Shown: positions 53,601-63,150 of the stretch, in pieces
Layout of the letters: every line of letters starts with the position of its first letter
Position numbering within the stretch: the stretch's first letter is position 1
NCBI RefSeq assembly: GCF_902806685.2
Contig: NC_048541.1
Span: 13,960,662 to 14,024,661, forward strand
Length of the DNA stretch: 64,000 bases
Origin: Maniola hyperantus
Lineage: Eukaryota > Arthropoda > Insecta > Lepidoptera > Nymphalidae
Direction: 5' to 3'
Translations under genes and position numbers: made by a program
Notes under the pieces: model-generated
Told to the model about the DNA's origin: nothing
The model's input: the letters and a program-made list of their open reading frames with translations, nothing else
The model's database searches: none

Positions 53601-54186
53601 CTATTAGTACCAACCGATTTGTACTCTCGCTCCGCGATCCGAACGCCCCCTGTATTTGGATTGCTGGAATAGCGATTTCTGGTAGTTTCCTATTTTCTCT
53701 CACAATAGAATCGTACAATTCCCTAGTTATTCCACTAATCTGGCTTCCCGTATCTATAAGAGCACTCATACTCCTTCCGTACAACCTCACACACACTTCT
53801 GGTAATTTAGGTAAAGAATAGTCAATACCTACGTCGATTTGTTCATCTAGTTCATGAAACATTGTATACACGTTCAATTGTCTTTTCGTACACGCCTCGC
53901 ACGACATGCCTACCTCGCTACATTCTGCTATATTCTCAAACTGGTTTTCCAATAAGACTCCTATGCTACTAATTTCCAATTGGCAATTTTGTTCGTCATT
54001 ATCGGAGCCGCCTCTCAATAAACGCTTAAGGCCTCCTTCACCTATCCCTAGACTCTGTCCCGGTTTCCATCCACTCTTAATTAAGATCTTATAGACCACA
54101 CCTACTCTTTCGTGTTCTGAGGTCTCACTGGCCCCCGTTCTACACAATATTGATTGATTCGACCTATTTTGTGTGGGGTGACCTAG
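50605..54186 (-). CDS. pol: Gypsy Pol: G-patch-like, protease, RT, RNase H, integrase
   Basis: Polyprotein for reverse transcription and integration, read in the -1 frame relative to gag. The frame is open from the gag stop. The first ATG-like start would be a TTG at 54147, so expression by frameshift at 54186-54192 is more likely than initiation. Counting from that TTG (1180 residues): a G-patch-like segment at about 17-45 (GWKPGQSLGIGEGG); aspartic protease DTG at 132-134 with ILGYDWL at 206; RT with LIDLNNAYF (Asp423) and YLDD at 484-487; RNase H with Asp634, Glu674, Asp701 and Asp744; integrase zinc site His846, His851, Cys881, Cys884; catalytic Asp913, Asp971, Glu1006; and a GPY motif at 1141. 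No chromodomain is seen. All key residues are present and there is no internal stop, so it looks functional. Confidence 0.95.
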   Translation of the reverse strand, partial: LGHPTQNRSNQSILCRTGASETSEHERVGVVYKILIKSGWKPGQSLGIGEGGLKRLLRGGSDNDEQNCQLEISSIGVLLENQFENIAECSEVGMSCEACTKRQLNVYTMFHELDEQIDVGIDYSLPKLPEVCVRLYGRSMSALIDTGSQISGITRELYDSIVRENRKLPEIAIPAIQIQGAFGSRSESTNRLVLIEFQLGSTLVEAPVLIMRRLPRSLILGYDWLERVKGIVNCNGERTLTIEHMGVRSCVRLNSDCEIERLGGETNAATINLILNQDSGTVEQSVASRELESEEITEFQLEKSNLSNEHRKFLLSVLNKHRKVFTKGLGLTNKYEHVIQLVDETPFVKHSYPVPLSYREQVKDELNELEKLGVIRQEATPYCSPLTFTKKRDESIRLLLDARELNKKMIGDAGAPPLTSEILQSFHGVDYISLIDLNNAYFQIPLHKDSRKYTGFSFMGKTYTYRVLPQGLKTSVAGFSRAMDYILGEVREFCVNYLDDIVIFTAGDIKLHLEHLDQVLDRLGAAGLTGRLEKCRFLCVEVKLLGHIVNTNGVRMDPERVKAILDFPIPRTIKQLRGFLGLINYFRRFISKYSEEVRPLCDLLKQNTRWSWTQEINVCFERVKKLFIDTVLLVHPNPKGTYYLQTDSSNLGVSGYVYQLNSVGEEQILGFCSKALTETERKWTVTEQELWAIIFSLSKFETYLRGSRLVIRTDHKSLIFLQTCKLLSARMIRWVHYIGRFDYTVEHVKGKLNTVADVLSRHIKGTTDVLTNKATGPEMNLFKSSLERLVRERWDEIGSYQRRDKTASEIIRRMQITDTSESKYYVLKGEILYKTDIRKDTLRLYVPEDLQKDLIVSIHEELGHFGRYKVYALMKRRYYFSNMSRIIGRVVRSCEACQKSKHVLETHTGPIKSVIAEEIGERVFCDIYGPLPAGRFGFKYIFVIQDAYSKLIRLYPLHQASGKATLTCVKKFHRQVAIRTLCSDRGANFTSKVFESGIRQLGIELTHTSVRNPRPNSTERVNKELGRLFRTYCDKSHRSWVDLLVDIEDCYNQVVHTTTGYSPNELVCGKRTQLSTDFNVEVATGSDLQGETLDQIRQHARQNIARAAERREFHYNKNHKLIQFEVGDLVKLKTFAKSDADKKLTRKFMRLYEGPYIIGAVPYNNVYTLVDVHSDKIRGNYNAIHLFRYYVNN

Positions 54187-55280
54187 TTTTTTGACGGTCC
54201 CTCCCCCACTTTCTTAGACACAGCAGAGTCTTCGCCCTCTTTCACGAATGTGATAGCCGGTCTGACCTGCTTAGTTTCGGATACCGTGGGCCTGTTAAAA
54301 TTTGCCCTAGAAATAAATCGACGGTAACCCCGACCCCTGGTCGAATTTCCCCTAGTCCTCCAATTGTTTGTCGACATTGTCGCTACGATAGGACGCCTCG
54401 ATGGCGGTTCATTGTATCGCCTACCACCTCTATAATTACTATTCATACCACCTCTCATAACCCCCCTAGGTTTTTCAACAATATTTTGTTCTATGTCTCT
54501 GAGGAACTTTGCCCCGTTCATAATGCTAACTACTTCAGTTCTAGTAAACCATAGACGTTGTATGTCTATAGCATAATGACGCATAATGGAATTTACCAAA
54601 TCGCGCTCGCTAAAAGCAATGGTTAATGATTGCATCGATTCTGCCTGCTCAGCGAAATGCTCAGACATCGTCATACCTGAATCGCTCGAGTATACTGCAT
54701 TTATCAACCTATATCTAACAGATTCTTGGATTTGTTCGGTCCAATAGTTCCGCCTAAAATCGGTTTCAAAATCAGCGAATGAAGTCCACTCTTTCGAATA
54801 TAGTTCCATAACCTTTCGTGCATTCCCCGAAATGCAACCTAGCGCGATATCAATCTCCCGATCTGCCCCGTTTACTGCCTTTATATATTTTTTTAATCGT
54901 TTTAAAAAGGTGATGGGATTAGTGAATGGCTTTCCGTCAAAATTTGGTTTGGTAACCGACGGTTGTACTACAAACAAGTTTCGGGTTTCAGCAAACGCTG
55001 TACTTGTGCTCGCGGTGTCTAGACTAACCCCTTGTCTATCAGATTTTCCGCTTTCACTTACTCCTATTGTCTGATGTGACGAAACACTCGCGTTTTCGTT
55101 TTGGCCTGCGTTCGAACTCAGCTGTTGTAATTTCGTTTCGAATTCGGTGATTTTTTTCAAAATCAACTCTAATGTAGTATTCCCTAAGGTCGACGTTTGC
55201 TCGCTCGATTCTACTGGGCTAGCTTCGCTCTGCCGCGTACCCGCTTGCTTTGTTCTACGTGTTTTTCTACCTGCAGGCAT
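54183..55280 (-). CDS. gag: Gypsy Gag
   Basis: 365 codons from ATG at 55280 to TAG at 54183. Gag forms the virus-like particle and binds the element RNA. Seen: a basic N-terminus (PAGRKTRRTK), a short coiled-coil-like stretch at about 35-56, and a capsid-like region at about 108-270 starting KPNFDGKPFTNPITFLKRL, which fits the retrotransposon Gag pattern. The tail at about 272-330 is rich in Arg, Gly and Asn (MRGGMNSNYRGGRRYN, STRGRGYRRF). No CCHC zinc knuckle is visible, so RNA binding probably relies on the RG-rich tail. It ends at the slippery site feeding pol. The first ATG gives a length normal for the group. Confidence 0.9.
   Translation of the reverse strand: MPAGRKTRRTKQAGTRQSEASPVESSEQTSTLGNTTLELILKKITEFETKLQQLSSNAGQNENASVSSHQTIGVSESGKSDRQGVSLDTASTSTAFAETRNLFVVQPSVTKPNFDGKPFTNPITFLKRLKKYIKAVNGADREIDIALGCISGNARKVMELYSKEWTSFADFETDFRRNYWTEQIQESVRYRLINAVYSSDSGMTMSEHFAEQAESMQSLTIAFSERDLVNSIMRHYAIDIQRLWFTRTEVVSIMNGAKFLRDIEQNIVEKPRGVMRGGMNSNYRGGRRYNEPPSRRPIVATMSTNNWRTRGNSTRGRGYRRFISRANFNRPTVSETKQVRPAITFVKEGEDSAVSKKVGEGPSKN
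54186..54192 (-). promoter_or_regulatory. -1 ribosomal frameshift site
   Basis: On the minus strand the gag frame reads tcA AAA AAC TAG. A AAA AAC is a canonical -1 slippery heptamer, and the gag stop follows at once. After a -1 slip, translation enters pol at CTA (54186). I did not establish a downstream pseudoknot or stem. Confidence 0.8.
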
Positions 55281-55784
55281 CTTTTTTTTTTTTCAATTCG
55301 TCCCTTTTCGTTTTACCTACTCAAGTGCCAACTTAAATTATATTTGAATACTTTCGTAAGACGCGAAGCCGTATTTTTAAAATTTCTATATTATTAATAC
55401 TAATTTGCAATCATATGTCTGAGATGTGTTTCTATTATATGAATTCTCTAGGTTTGAAGAAATTTTAAGCCTAAGAAATAAGCAAGGAATAATAGCTCGA
55501 TTCTCTGCAGTATCTTCTGAAAACCTGTAAATTGTACATTTATAAGACATACAGCTTATTTCTGCTCCTTCTTATACCTAAAATAAATGTAAATGTACAA
55601 CATATAAACATAATAACATGCACAGTGTGTCCTCTAACCTCTTTTTATTTGTTTATAAGATTTTGCTCTCATATACCCAATCACGACTTCCTACGTTGTG
55701 TTCTATTTTTTTTTTTTTCTATAATCTAGTCATATCGTTAATTCGAATACATACATAGATTCTGGTCGCTCGGCATCAAAATTC
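55281..55784 (-). other. Gypsy 5' leader
   Basis: About 500 nt between the 5' LTR and gag, T-rich on the plus strand with poly(A) on the coding strand just before the gag ATG. Directly after the LTR the minus strand reads gaattttgatgccgagcgacc. There is no TGG-initial tRNA primer site at the usual place. Confidence 0.6.
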
Positions 55785-58711
55785 TGTGATGGTACGGTGA
55801 TCGTCTCTGCTTCTTTCGATTGATGGGCTATAATGAGGAAATTCAAAAACAAGTAAATCGGCTAAACTTTGGGACACTATTTGTATTCGGAGTCATATGT
55901 TATCTTAGGTATGGCCAAGTACATGGCAGGCACAATTCGTCGGACGGACATGTAGACCTTGCCAATCAAACTTCCAGATTTTCGCGGTTAGATGATGAAT
56001 TTTATTTCAGAGATCTACTATTTTGACTCATTCAACTCTCTCGGATGAAAATCCTGAGGAGGGAAAAAAAAACAGCTAGGTTATGCGTTCTGGCTTGGAT
56101 GAAGGGTCGGTTGGTACATGTATTTGCCAATAAGGCCATCGTTCTACTGACCAAAGCCTCTACTAGCACGGGGGACCCTGCGCTGGACACCAGCCTTTCA
56201 ACATTGTTATGTGGGGCACAGCCGACCTCCCTGTTATTTCGCTACGAAGCGTTTGGTAGCCTGTCGTGGAAGACAAGGTTCTTTTCTTGAGCTAAAAGCT
56301 CGCCCCTTACCATGGTATAATTTTGTATATATATATATATATTCGTTCAGTTATGTCTAAGTTGGCCAACTTAGGTGTCGGGAGGTCGAAGCTGTAAGAC
56401 ATGGCGTGTTTTGGTGTGCCGAGGCTTTGCCGCCAGGACGCCGTCATATCGACCGTGTGCCTTTTTACATTAAATCCGACCTTATAGGTCAAGGATATCA
56501 AACTAATAGTTCTCACACATTAATACTTTCAGTGTCCCGCGGTTTAGGCCGGTATGTAACGCCGTCCTATAGCTCTCGGAATGCGGCGTAACGATGACAC
56601 ACAAAAAAAAAGGTCTGTACCTGTTCTACTGTTCACCAACGGCCCCGTTACTCGTTCATACAATCTGCTTGCGCTGTGTGCTGGTTGTAAGTCGCACTGA
56701 CCCAGTTTTGACTCGCCTGCTTTCCACTCGAGGGTCGGGGATTCGAACCCGAAAGATAACCCTTTAGTAGTCGTAGTTGTGTATATTCAAATTAATTAAA
56801 TATCACTTGGTTCGTCGTAGAAAGAAAGCATCGTGAGGTAAACCGCAACCTGAGAGTTCTCTATGGAGCCCGCGCTCAGTAGTGAGCCGGCGAGGGTTGC
56901 TCATGATGATGGTGATGGTATCGTGGTAGCTGATAGTTCAAAACACACCACATTATCCAAATTATTAGTGCAATTTTGCCTACCCAGTCAATGTGTATTT
57001 TGGCAAGGGTCGTCCCATCTGACTGCGTTAGTCTGTCAATTTTATTCTATTTCTTATTTACTATTAGATAAGAGCTAATATTGCGAATTCGGTGTACTGC
57101 TGAAAAAAAAAGGAACTAGCCTAAACTTTACTTAATAGTAAGAGTCGTGATATAGGTAATATGAGAGATTTAATATTGGAGTCCGACACATGGAACCATG
57201 TATCTACGGCATTTTTGAACACACACAGTTCGATCGTTTTACCTCTAAAATGAATTTGAGCTCCATTATTAAATGTCTATAGAAGGTATCTAGACGTGAT
57301 AAATAAAAGATGATATTTATACTCAAATGCTTTTATTTCTGGTAAATAAGTTGTTTTATTTACTCTCACAGTTGAGTATTTTTAGAAAAAAAAAGAAACT
57401 GGTATTGTGATTTAGACGGAATTTTAAATGTGTTTGTTACATTTAAAACCCGCCAAATGTTCGCTTCCTAGGCCAATCTATTTAGAAGGGAAAAACGAAC
57501 ATTTAAACTTTAAAAACCCTTACGGCCGCGCAGTTTATTTCACAATCAATTACACACATAATATGTCATAAAATTTAAGAGAGATTTCTTAAATTTTATT
57601 CCTAAAAAACGAATTAGAGTTAAAGACACACTGTACACACGGTTATATACATAATCTAGCACAAGTATTTATTCTAAATACATCTGAACCTAGTTACACA
57701 ACTTGTCCGGTTAAAACCACCTTCGGTATATTCTTTCTAATTTAAACCTACTCGCGAGGTTCACAATACGCCCCCACTTCTCTCGACTATGCATACACAA
57801 TGCGGTGATTAGGTATAATATGAAATTTTCACACGCTAAACCCGTGGTCCACTCCATCCAAGCCCAGGGTTGAGACCATTGCCTACGTCTAGCATGATAT
57901 TGGTCTTCTAGATTATTTTCTAGATCTATTTCTTCTAGGTATACCGGCTAATCAATTTTATAAGCTTAAAAGTTGTGGAACCACTTTCAAAATTTACACT
58001 AAATACAATAATCTGGGTACTTCACCATTAAACCGCCGCTGGCTCGAACACACTGTCTCTATAACCTTATCTTATTTCTCAGGACAAATTTTAACAATAC
58101 ACTATACTATAATTTTAATCTACACTCCAATTTTGCAAAGGAAGCTCAAAATATCTCGAATGGACGAGGTCGCGAGGTTCGCGCTGGGATTTGTACTTCC
58201 GACCCGAGCCGAAATCCTGCCTTGACTGCCCTCCGTTCTTTTTCCAGTTCTCCCTAAAGGTCCCCGTGGTCGTGTTTCGTCACGCCCACAGTTCTCTGAA
58301 AACCAAAAACAGACAGGGGAGTACGGTTCTCTGATTGGTCTCCTCTTGCGCACAAAATTACCCTATTGGCCGAAAACAAAATTGCGTTCCAGGCCCCACC
58401 TCCAAAAATCTGTCCACATTTGTTCGCAGATACTTGTCGCCTGTTATTTGTCCCTAGACATATGATTGCCATTAAGTATTAGTTTTTGCCGTGTTTAGCC
58501 AGAAATTTTAAAATAACTCACGCATTTCTTGACGTCTTTATTAACAAACGCACTCTCTACTCTCGATAATTTGTTTTTTCTGTATTTAAAATTTATGGTC
58601 GCCTTTTTATTTTTCTTTCTTTGTTTTAGATTTATTGCCTTAGTTTTGAGAACGCCATAGAATCGTGTATCACACGGTAATAAATTTGGTGATTTATGAG
58701 TGACCATCTCA
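55785..58711 (-). repeat. Gypsy LTR, right copy (5' LTR in element orientation)
   Basis: 2927 bp, matching the left LTR base for base as far as I could read, with one extra A in the homopolymer at about 56063-56071. As the 5' LTR it should carry the element promoter. I could not assign a TATA box with confidence. Confidence 0.95.
56671..56916 (+). mobile_element. SINE type 2 relic inside the right LTR
   Basis: Same content as 48300-48545, duplicated with the LTR by reverse transcription. Confidence 0.75.
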
Positions 58712-58715
58712 TCGC

Positions 58716-58746
58716 CCCCACTACGACGCCTCGGCTTTAGCTCATT
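58716..58746 (+). repeat. DIRS left inverted terminal repeat, inner part
   Basis: cccactacgacgcctcggctttagctcatt is the reverse complement of 63346-63376, continuing the repeat broken by the gypsy element. Confidence 0.9.
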
Positions 58747-58790
58747 CCTTTTTTGTGCGCGGTAACTATCGCACGCGCCTTCCGAGCACC

Positions 58791-58857
58791 ATGCCGAAAA
58801 GAAGTGCGCAGTCTCAAATTGAGAAATACGCAAGAAAAATAAGAAGAAACGAATAAG
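58791..58857 (+). pseudogene. DIRS ORF1 (gag) N-terminal remnant
   Basis: ATG at 58791 opens MPKRSAQSQIEKYARKIRRN and stops after about 21 codons. A short basic MPKR...IEKY..KIR start is what animal DIRS ORF1 proteins have, from memory. The following tandem duplication separates it from the gag core at 59423. Confidence 0.6.
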
Positions 58858-58905
58858 GTTAGTAAAGTGTTTCTTTAAAGTGCCTTTTAGTGAAGTGAAA
58901 GTGAA

Positions 58906-59182
58906 CATAAGTTTTGGAATGCACTGGGATTGACTGCGAGTCAATAACTTTGACATATCCCAAAACAAGATACCCACTTATTATAAAACGAGTACGACCA
59001 ATGAGGCATCGGGGTTGACTGCGAGTCTCCAACGATGACCTAAGCAGACATAAGTTTTGGAATGCACTGGGATTGACTGCGAGTCAATAACTTTGACATA
59101 TCCCAAAACAAGATACCCACTTATTATAAAACGGGTAAGGCATCGGGGTTGACTGCGAGTCTCCAACGATGACCTAAGCAGA
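58906..59182. repeat. Tandem duplication in the DIRS 5' region
   Basis: cataagttttggaatgcactgggattgactgcgagtc starts at 58907 and again at 59050. The units of about 143 and 131 bp differ mainly by 12-13 bp missing in the second (agtacgaccaatg). Each unit itself contains ttgactgcgagtc twice. Confidence 0.9.
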
Positions 59183-59422
59183 ACATACGTACAATCTAAA
59201 ATAGATGTAACGTTCCTCTGCGATCAGGAAAAGTCTTTTTCAAAGTATTTTCCGTTTTTCGATCTACCCTCAAGTTTTTATTTTCATAAATAAAATTACA
59301 AAATTGTAATCTTAGATAACAGAGATCATGGACACAACTGTGACACGATCCCGAGTCAGCAGTAGCTGCTCCAGAAATCACACTAGAGGCGGGGCCGGTA
59401 TCTAACGATAGCGCCGACTAAA

Positions 59423-59764
59423 ATGAGGGCGTGGCTGGGCCTGACCTTCACTAGTGATTTGCCAAATTTGGGCGCAGAAATACTGGAAGCCCTCGGGGAG
59501 TCTAAGTCCGACTCACCAGACTACAGAGAAAAATTCACGATAATTTATCAAAATTGTGGCTTCCTTTACTACGGAAAGGTATGCCTAATCCCAGACAACT
59601 ATAGGCTCCTGCAGGCGCCTAAACTAAACGCAGAGCCGCGTTACTGGACATGGTCCGGAACGCAGCAACAGCTGAGTGCAGGAATCACTGCCTTCAACAG
59701 GGGTATTGATTTGCTCTTAAAGAGCGACAACAAAACATCTCAGCAGATGCAGGTTGCTAATTGA
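59423..59764 (+). pseudogene. DIRS ORF1 (gag) core remnant
   Basis: 113 open codons with PNLGAEILEALGESK, CLIPDNYRLLQAPKLNAEP, and a helical end QQLSAGITAFNRGIDLLLK. The pattern IP.N...L.AP.LN.E followed by Q.QL..GI.A....D.LL is that of DIRS Gag proteins as I know them. It is cut off from the N-terminal piece at 58791. The stop at 59762 is before the RT frame, so Gag and Pol would be separate or overlapping proteins in an intact copy. Confidence 0.65.
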
Positions 59765-59954
59765 TTCACATCATTTAGCAACTCAAAGTAGAATAAGACT
59801 GATAAGTTCCAGTTTAGATAAATCGTTTTTATACAATATAATAAGCGAATCCAAGCGAGATGATTAACTTTTGGCTCAACTTTATCTGAGAAGATAAGGG
59901 CTGCAAAAGCTATCGAGAAGCAGGGTCTTTTCATCAAAAGACCTGCTAAACCAA

Positions 59955-59971
59955 AAAAAAAAAAAAAAAAC
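59955..59971. repeat. Poly(A) run inside the DIRS coding region
   Basis: About 17 A after aagacctgctaaacc. Probably a slippage expansion that shifts the frame. Confidence 0.7.
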
Positions 59972-60012
59972 ACAGCCGTCCAGCTCTCGAGCAACTTCCT
60001 ACCGGGGAAACT

Positions 60013-60890
60013 ATGCGCCGCCTCAGTACCCGGCGAGCAGGGGGGGGAGGGGCGCGGAGACCACCGCAGGAGGCCAACGACCTTAGGTGTTCGCCGCCCT
60101 TACACAGCGTCAGCGCAGCAGCCGCAGCGAGCTGCGACTCAGTGGAAGCCCCCTGCCCCAACGCAGAATCATCACTAGCACATGTACATACAGGTCGTCT
60201 TACCCATTTTTATGATTGTTGGTTAAAAATAACTAATAATAGTGTTGTACTAGATTGGGTTAAACATGGCTATACTATACCATTTAGAACTGTAGAAAAC
60301 CAGTCTATAATAGGTACCTACCTCAAAATAGTTCTTCACATTCGGAAAACTTACAAAATGCTTGAAACAATTAATAAATTAATTGCACTAGGAGCTATAT
60401 CGGAGTGCAAAAGGACAAAAGATCAATTCATATCCAAGATAGGTACCTACCTATTTCTTACTCCAAAACCTAACGGTAACAAACGTTTAGTAACGAGCAT
60501 TTCAAAATGGAGGATTACCGAACTGCATGCAAATTAATTCCACGTGATGGGTACCTAGCTACCATCTATCTTAAAGATGCATATTCTTTCTTCGTACCTA
60601 CCTGTCCGGCCTTCTGACCGCAAGTACTTACTTAAAATTTTGTTTTCAGCCTCATATTATTCATCCAAAATATTTACGTACGGCTTTAATGGCCTTCCGT
60701 TTGGCTTATCAGTGGCCCCACGTAGGTTTACTAAGATCATGAGGGAAGTGTTGGCATATCTAAGAAATCCGGGCTTTCAGTCGGTATGTTACTTAGATGA
60801 CATTCTGTGTATCAGCGAAACATGTAAGCAGTGCTTAGATAATGTTAACGAAACGTTAAAGATATTGCATTGTCTGTAATTATTGAACTC
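60013..60890 (+). pseudogene. DIRS reverse transcriptase, broken
   Basis: The first frame (60013-60537) has an Ala/Arg/Pro-rich start, then RLTHFYDCWLKITNNSVVLD and VKHGYTIPF, typical of the start of DIRS RT, and TPKPNGNKRLVTSI. After a frame break, a second frame (60541-60879) gives YLATIYLKDAYSF, TYGFNGLPFGLSVAPRRFTK and VCYLDDILC, with the catalytic YLDD at about 60790-60801. The LPFGLS.AP.F.K pattern and an LDDIL motif identify a DIRS-type RT. At least one frameshift and several stops disable it. Confidence 0.8.
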
Positions 60891-61760
60891 CGCGACAATC
60901 CTTCAAGTTCCTAGGATTCGTATAGGACACTAAATGTCTTATAAGCATGTATCTTTCCGCCGATAAGCGTTGTAAAATTGCCGAGTTGGTCACAAGTTTA
61001 CTAAACTGACAGCCAAGAGTTCTATTCGTGAATTTACCCGTCTTATCGAGTTTTAGTTGCAGCTTGTCCAGTAGCTAAGTATACATGGATGTATACTAAG
61101 ATCTTAGAGCGTATCAAAAATACCTAGCCCTGCTTAAATATGGTAATTACGAGGCAAAAATCAACCTGTCGAACGTTATATTAGATGATCTAAATTGGTA
61201 GATTTTAAATATTGATACTACATCCAACTTTATATGACAACCTAACTTCAAACTCGAGACCTATTCCGACGCGTCTAGAATAGGCTAGGGGCTGTATGTG
61301 AAAAGAACCAAGTTAGTGGCAGATGGGAAGCCACAGAAACAGCGAACCATATTAATTATTTGGATCTAATGGCCGCTCTTCTAGGCTTGAGGTCGTTTGC
61401 TAGCAATGTAACCGACTGTGCATTATTACTACGCATAGATAACTATATGAACCGTATGGGGGGCATACAATATCCCCACCTACACGATTTAGCTAGAGTA
61501 CTTACTTTGAAAATGGGGTGAACAATGCGGACTTTGGATATTCGCATCGTAAATATGTGAACATCAAAGAAAACCGCGACGACCACGCCGCTTCCAGAGT
61601 AATCAATCCAGATTATCCATGATAGATTTTCCATGATATCAACAATATTTTGGCCAACCAGAGATAGACTTATTCGCATCACCTGACGATGCGAAGTGTT
61701 CCAGAGGTATTCCATGAAAAACAAATCCTGACTAACTTTTCGCTAATACTTAAATGCCTT
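60891..61760 (+). pseudogene. DIRS RNase H and connection, broken
   Basis: Spread over several frames: ETYSDASR at about 61256, then INYLDLMAALLGLRSFASN at about 61350-61400, LLRIDNYMNRMGG at about 61430-61465, HLHDLARVL, and further on FASPDDAK at about 61673. HINYLEL.AA...LKSFA and LRIDN....Y.N.MGG..F..L are the usual DIRS RNase H signatures. Stops occur at several points. Confidence 0.7.
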
Positions 61761-61979
61761 AGAAAAATCATTGATGATAAAGCAAGGGAGTATAAAGCAG
61801 TATACTGGTATATCCCCACTGGCCTTCGCAGCCGTGGTTATAGCTACTGCAAAACTTAATAGTTTCAGATGTGTATTATCTAAATCCCAAAAACACCTCT
61901 TGCAATCTCGTTTCAGAGATCATCATCCCCTGTACAAGCGTCTTACCCGGGCTGTCGCGAGGCTCTGCGGCAACCTTTA

Positions 61980-62933
61980 TCCGAAAAGGCGTTTGTCCAG
62001 CATCATCTACGCTAATGATAGCTTCGCTCTCTGACAGTACTGTGAAGTCGCTTAAGCTGTGGTGGCAATATTGCATCGAGAACAACATTGACGTATTCGA
62101 GCCCTCGAAAAAATCATACTTACATTCCTAATAGTAGTTGTGCGTATGGCAGTCTAAATCCTCACCGTTCTGCTTTGTCAGCATTTATATTTATAACATC
62201 GGCTGAGACGAGTGTGTGAAGCGCCCTCTTAAAGGTGCATACAAATCGAGGCCTATAAAATCCAATTACTCGAGCACTTGGGATCCACAAGTAGTTTTAA
62301 ACTTTATTTCAACATGGTTCCCTAATACCGAGCTTATCCTCGAAAAGGCCACGAATTAACTTGTAGTCTCCTTAGCACTCGGTACCTGCCTCTTATCAAG
62401 CTCGACAATATCAAGTTTTCCGAGACCGGTGCCAAAATAATGATAACAGACATCATAGAAACGTCTGCACCTGGTAGAGATCGACCAGTTTTGTGCCTGC
62501 CATACTTAAGACAAAATAAGTATTTGCCCAGCTAGTGTCCTTTCAGATTTTTTAGTATTTAAATTTACAGGTCAATAGAACAAAAAAAAAAAAAAAAAAG
62601 AACTGTATATAGTATATACATACAGAAAAACTTATCACTAAAAAATTTATTAGTGATAAGTTCAGATTACATTTCTATAACTAGAAATATAAGACCTGAG
62701 AGAACAAATACGCTCCTGTTAACACAGAAGCGATCATAATATAAAGCTGCGATAACGCAGTCCATCGGTAGATGGATGAAACAAGTCCGGTCAGAGAGCG
62801 GTGTACACATCGCCGTAGGTATTCGGCCGCGAGCTCTGCTGACGTCATTATCAGAACTATTCGCAAGACCACAGGCTGGACTAGCTCCTCTGACTCTTTT
62901 GCCCAATTCTACAACAAAATTATCCTGGACTAA
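61980..62933 (+). pseudogene. DIRS tyrosine recombinase, broken
   Basis: The N-terminal core-binding part STVKSLKLWWQYCIENNID is at about 62035-62095. Then, in changing frames, come AYGSLNPHRSALSAFI at about 62135, YSSTWDPQVVLNFIS at about 62265, and KIMITDIIETSAPGRDRPVL at about 62430. The C-terminal end has HRRRYSAASSA at about 62805 and RTIRKTTGWTSSSDSFAQFYN to about 62920, containing the H..R box and the Tyr region of the catalytic site. A poly(A) run at 62582-62600 and several frameshifts break it. The enzyme would insert circular cDNA without target duplication. Confidence 0.8.
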
Positions 62934-63150
62934 GGGGAATTCACCCGATCAGTAATCAAGTATCAATAAATTAAGATAAGACTTGATCAATATCATTGAT
63001 TAGGACAGTGAACTAGTTACTTAGATTAATAAGAACTAGGTACATATAATTATTAAAATACATAAGCCGATTTGTGTATTAATCATAAAATCTAAAATCA
63101 TAATAATAACAAATTATGCTTTTAATTCCAAAACTTTCTTCTCTTAACAT

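Larger units (their letters stand above)
47415..58711 (-). mobile_element. Ty3/gypsy LTR retrotransposon, apparently complete
   Basis: Two LTRs enclose gag and pol on the minus strand. Element order from the right is LTR, leader, gag (55280-54183), pol (54186-50605), a 264-bp tail and LTR. PR-RT-RNaseH-IN order with integrase last marks the Ty3/gypsy group. tcgc flanks both sides (47411-47414 and 58712-58715), a 4-bp target duplication. No third ORF that could be an envelope is present. With near-identical LTRs and open frames it is a recent insertion and may be mobile. Confidence 0.95.

Noticed and set aside
58495..58977. 160-codon minus-strand ORF across the LTR/DIRS border
   Set aside because: It spans the junction of two unrelated elements and matches nothing known.
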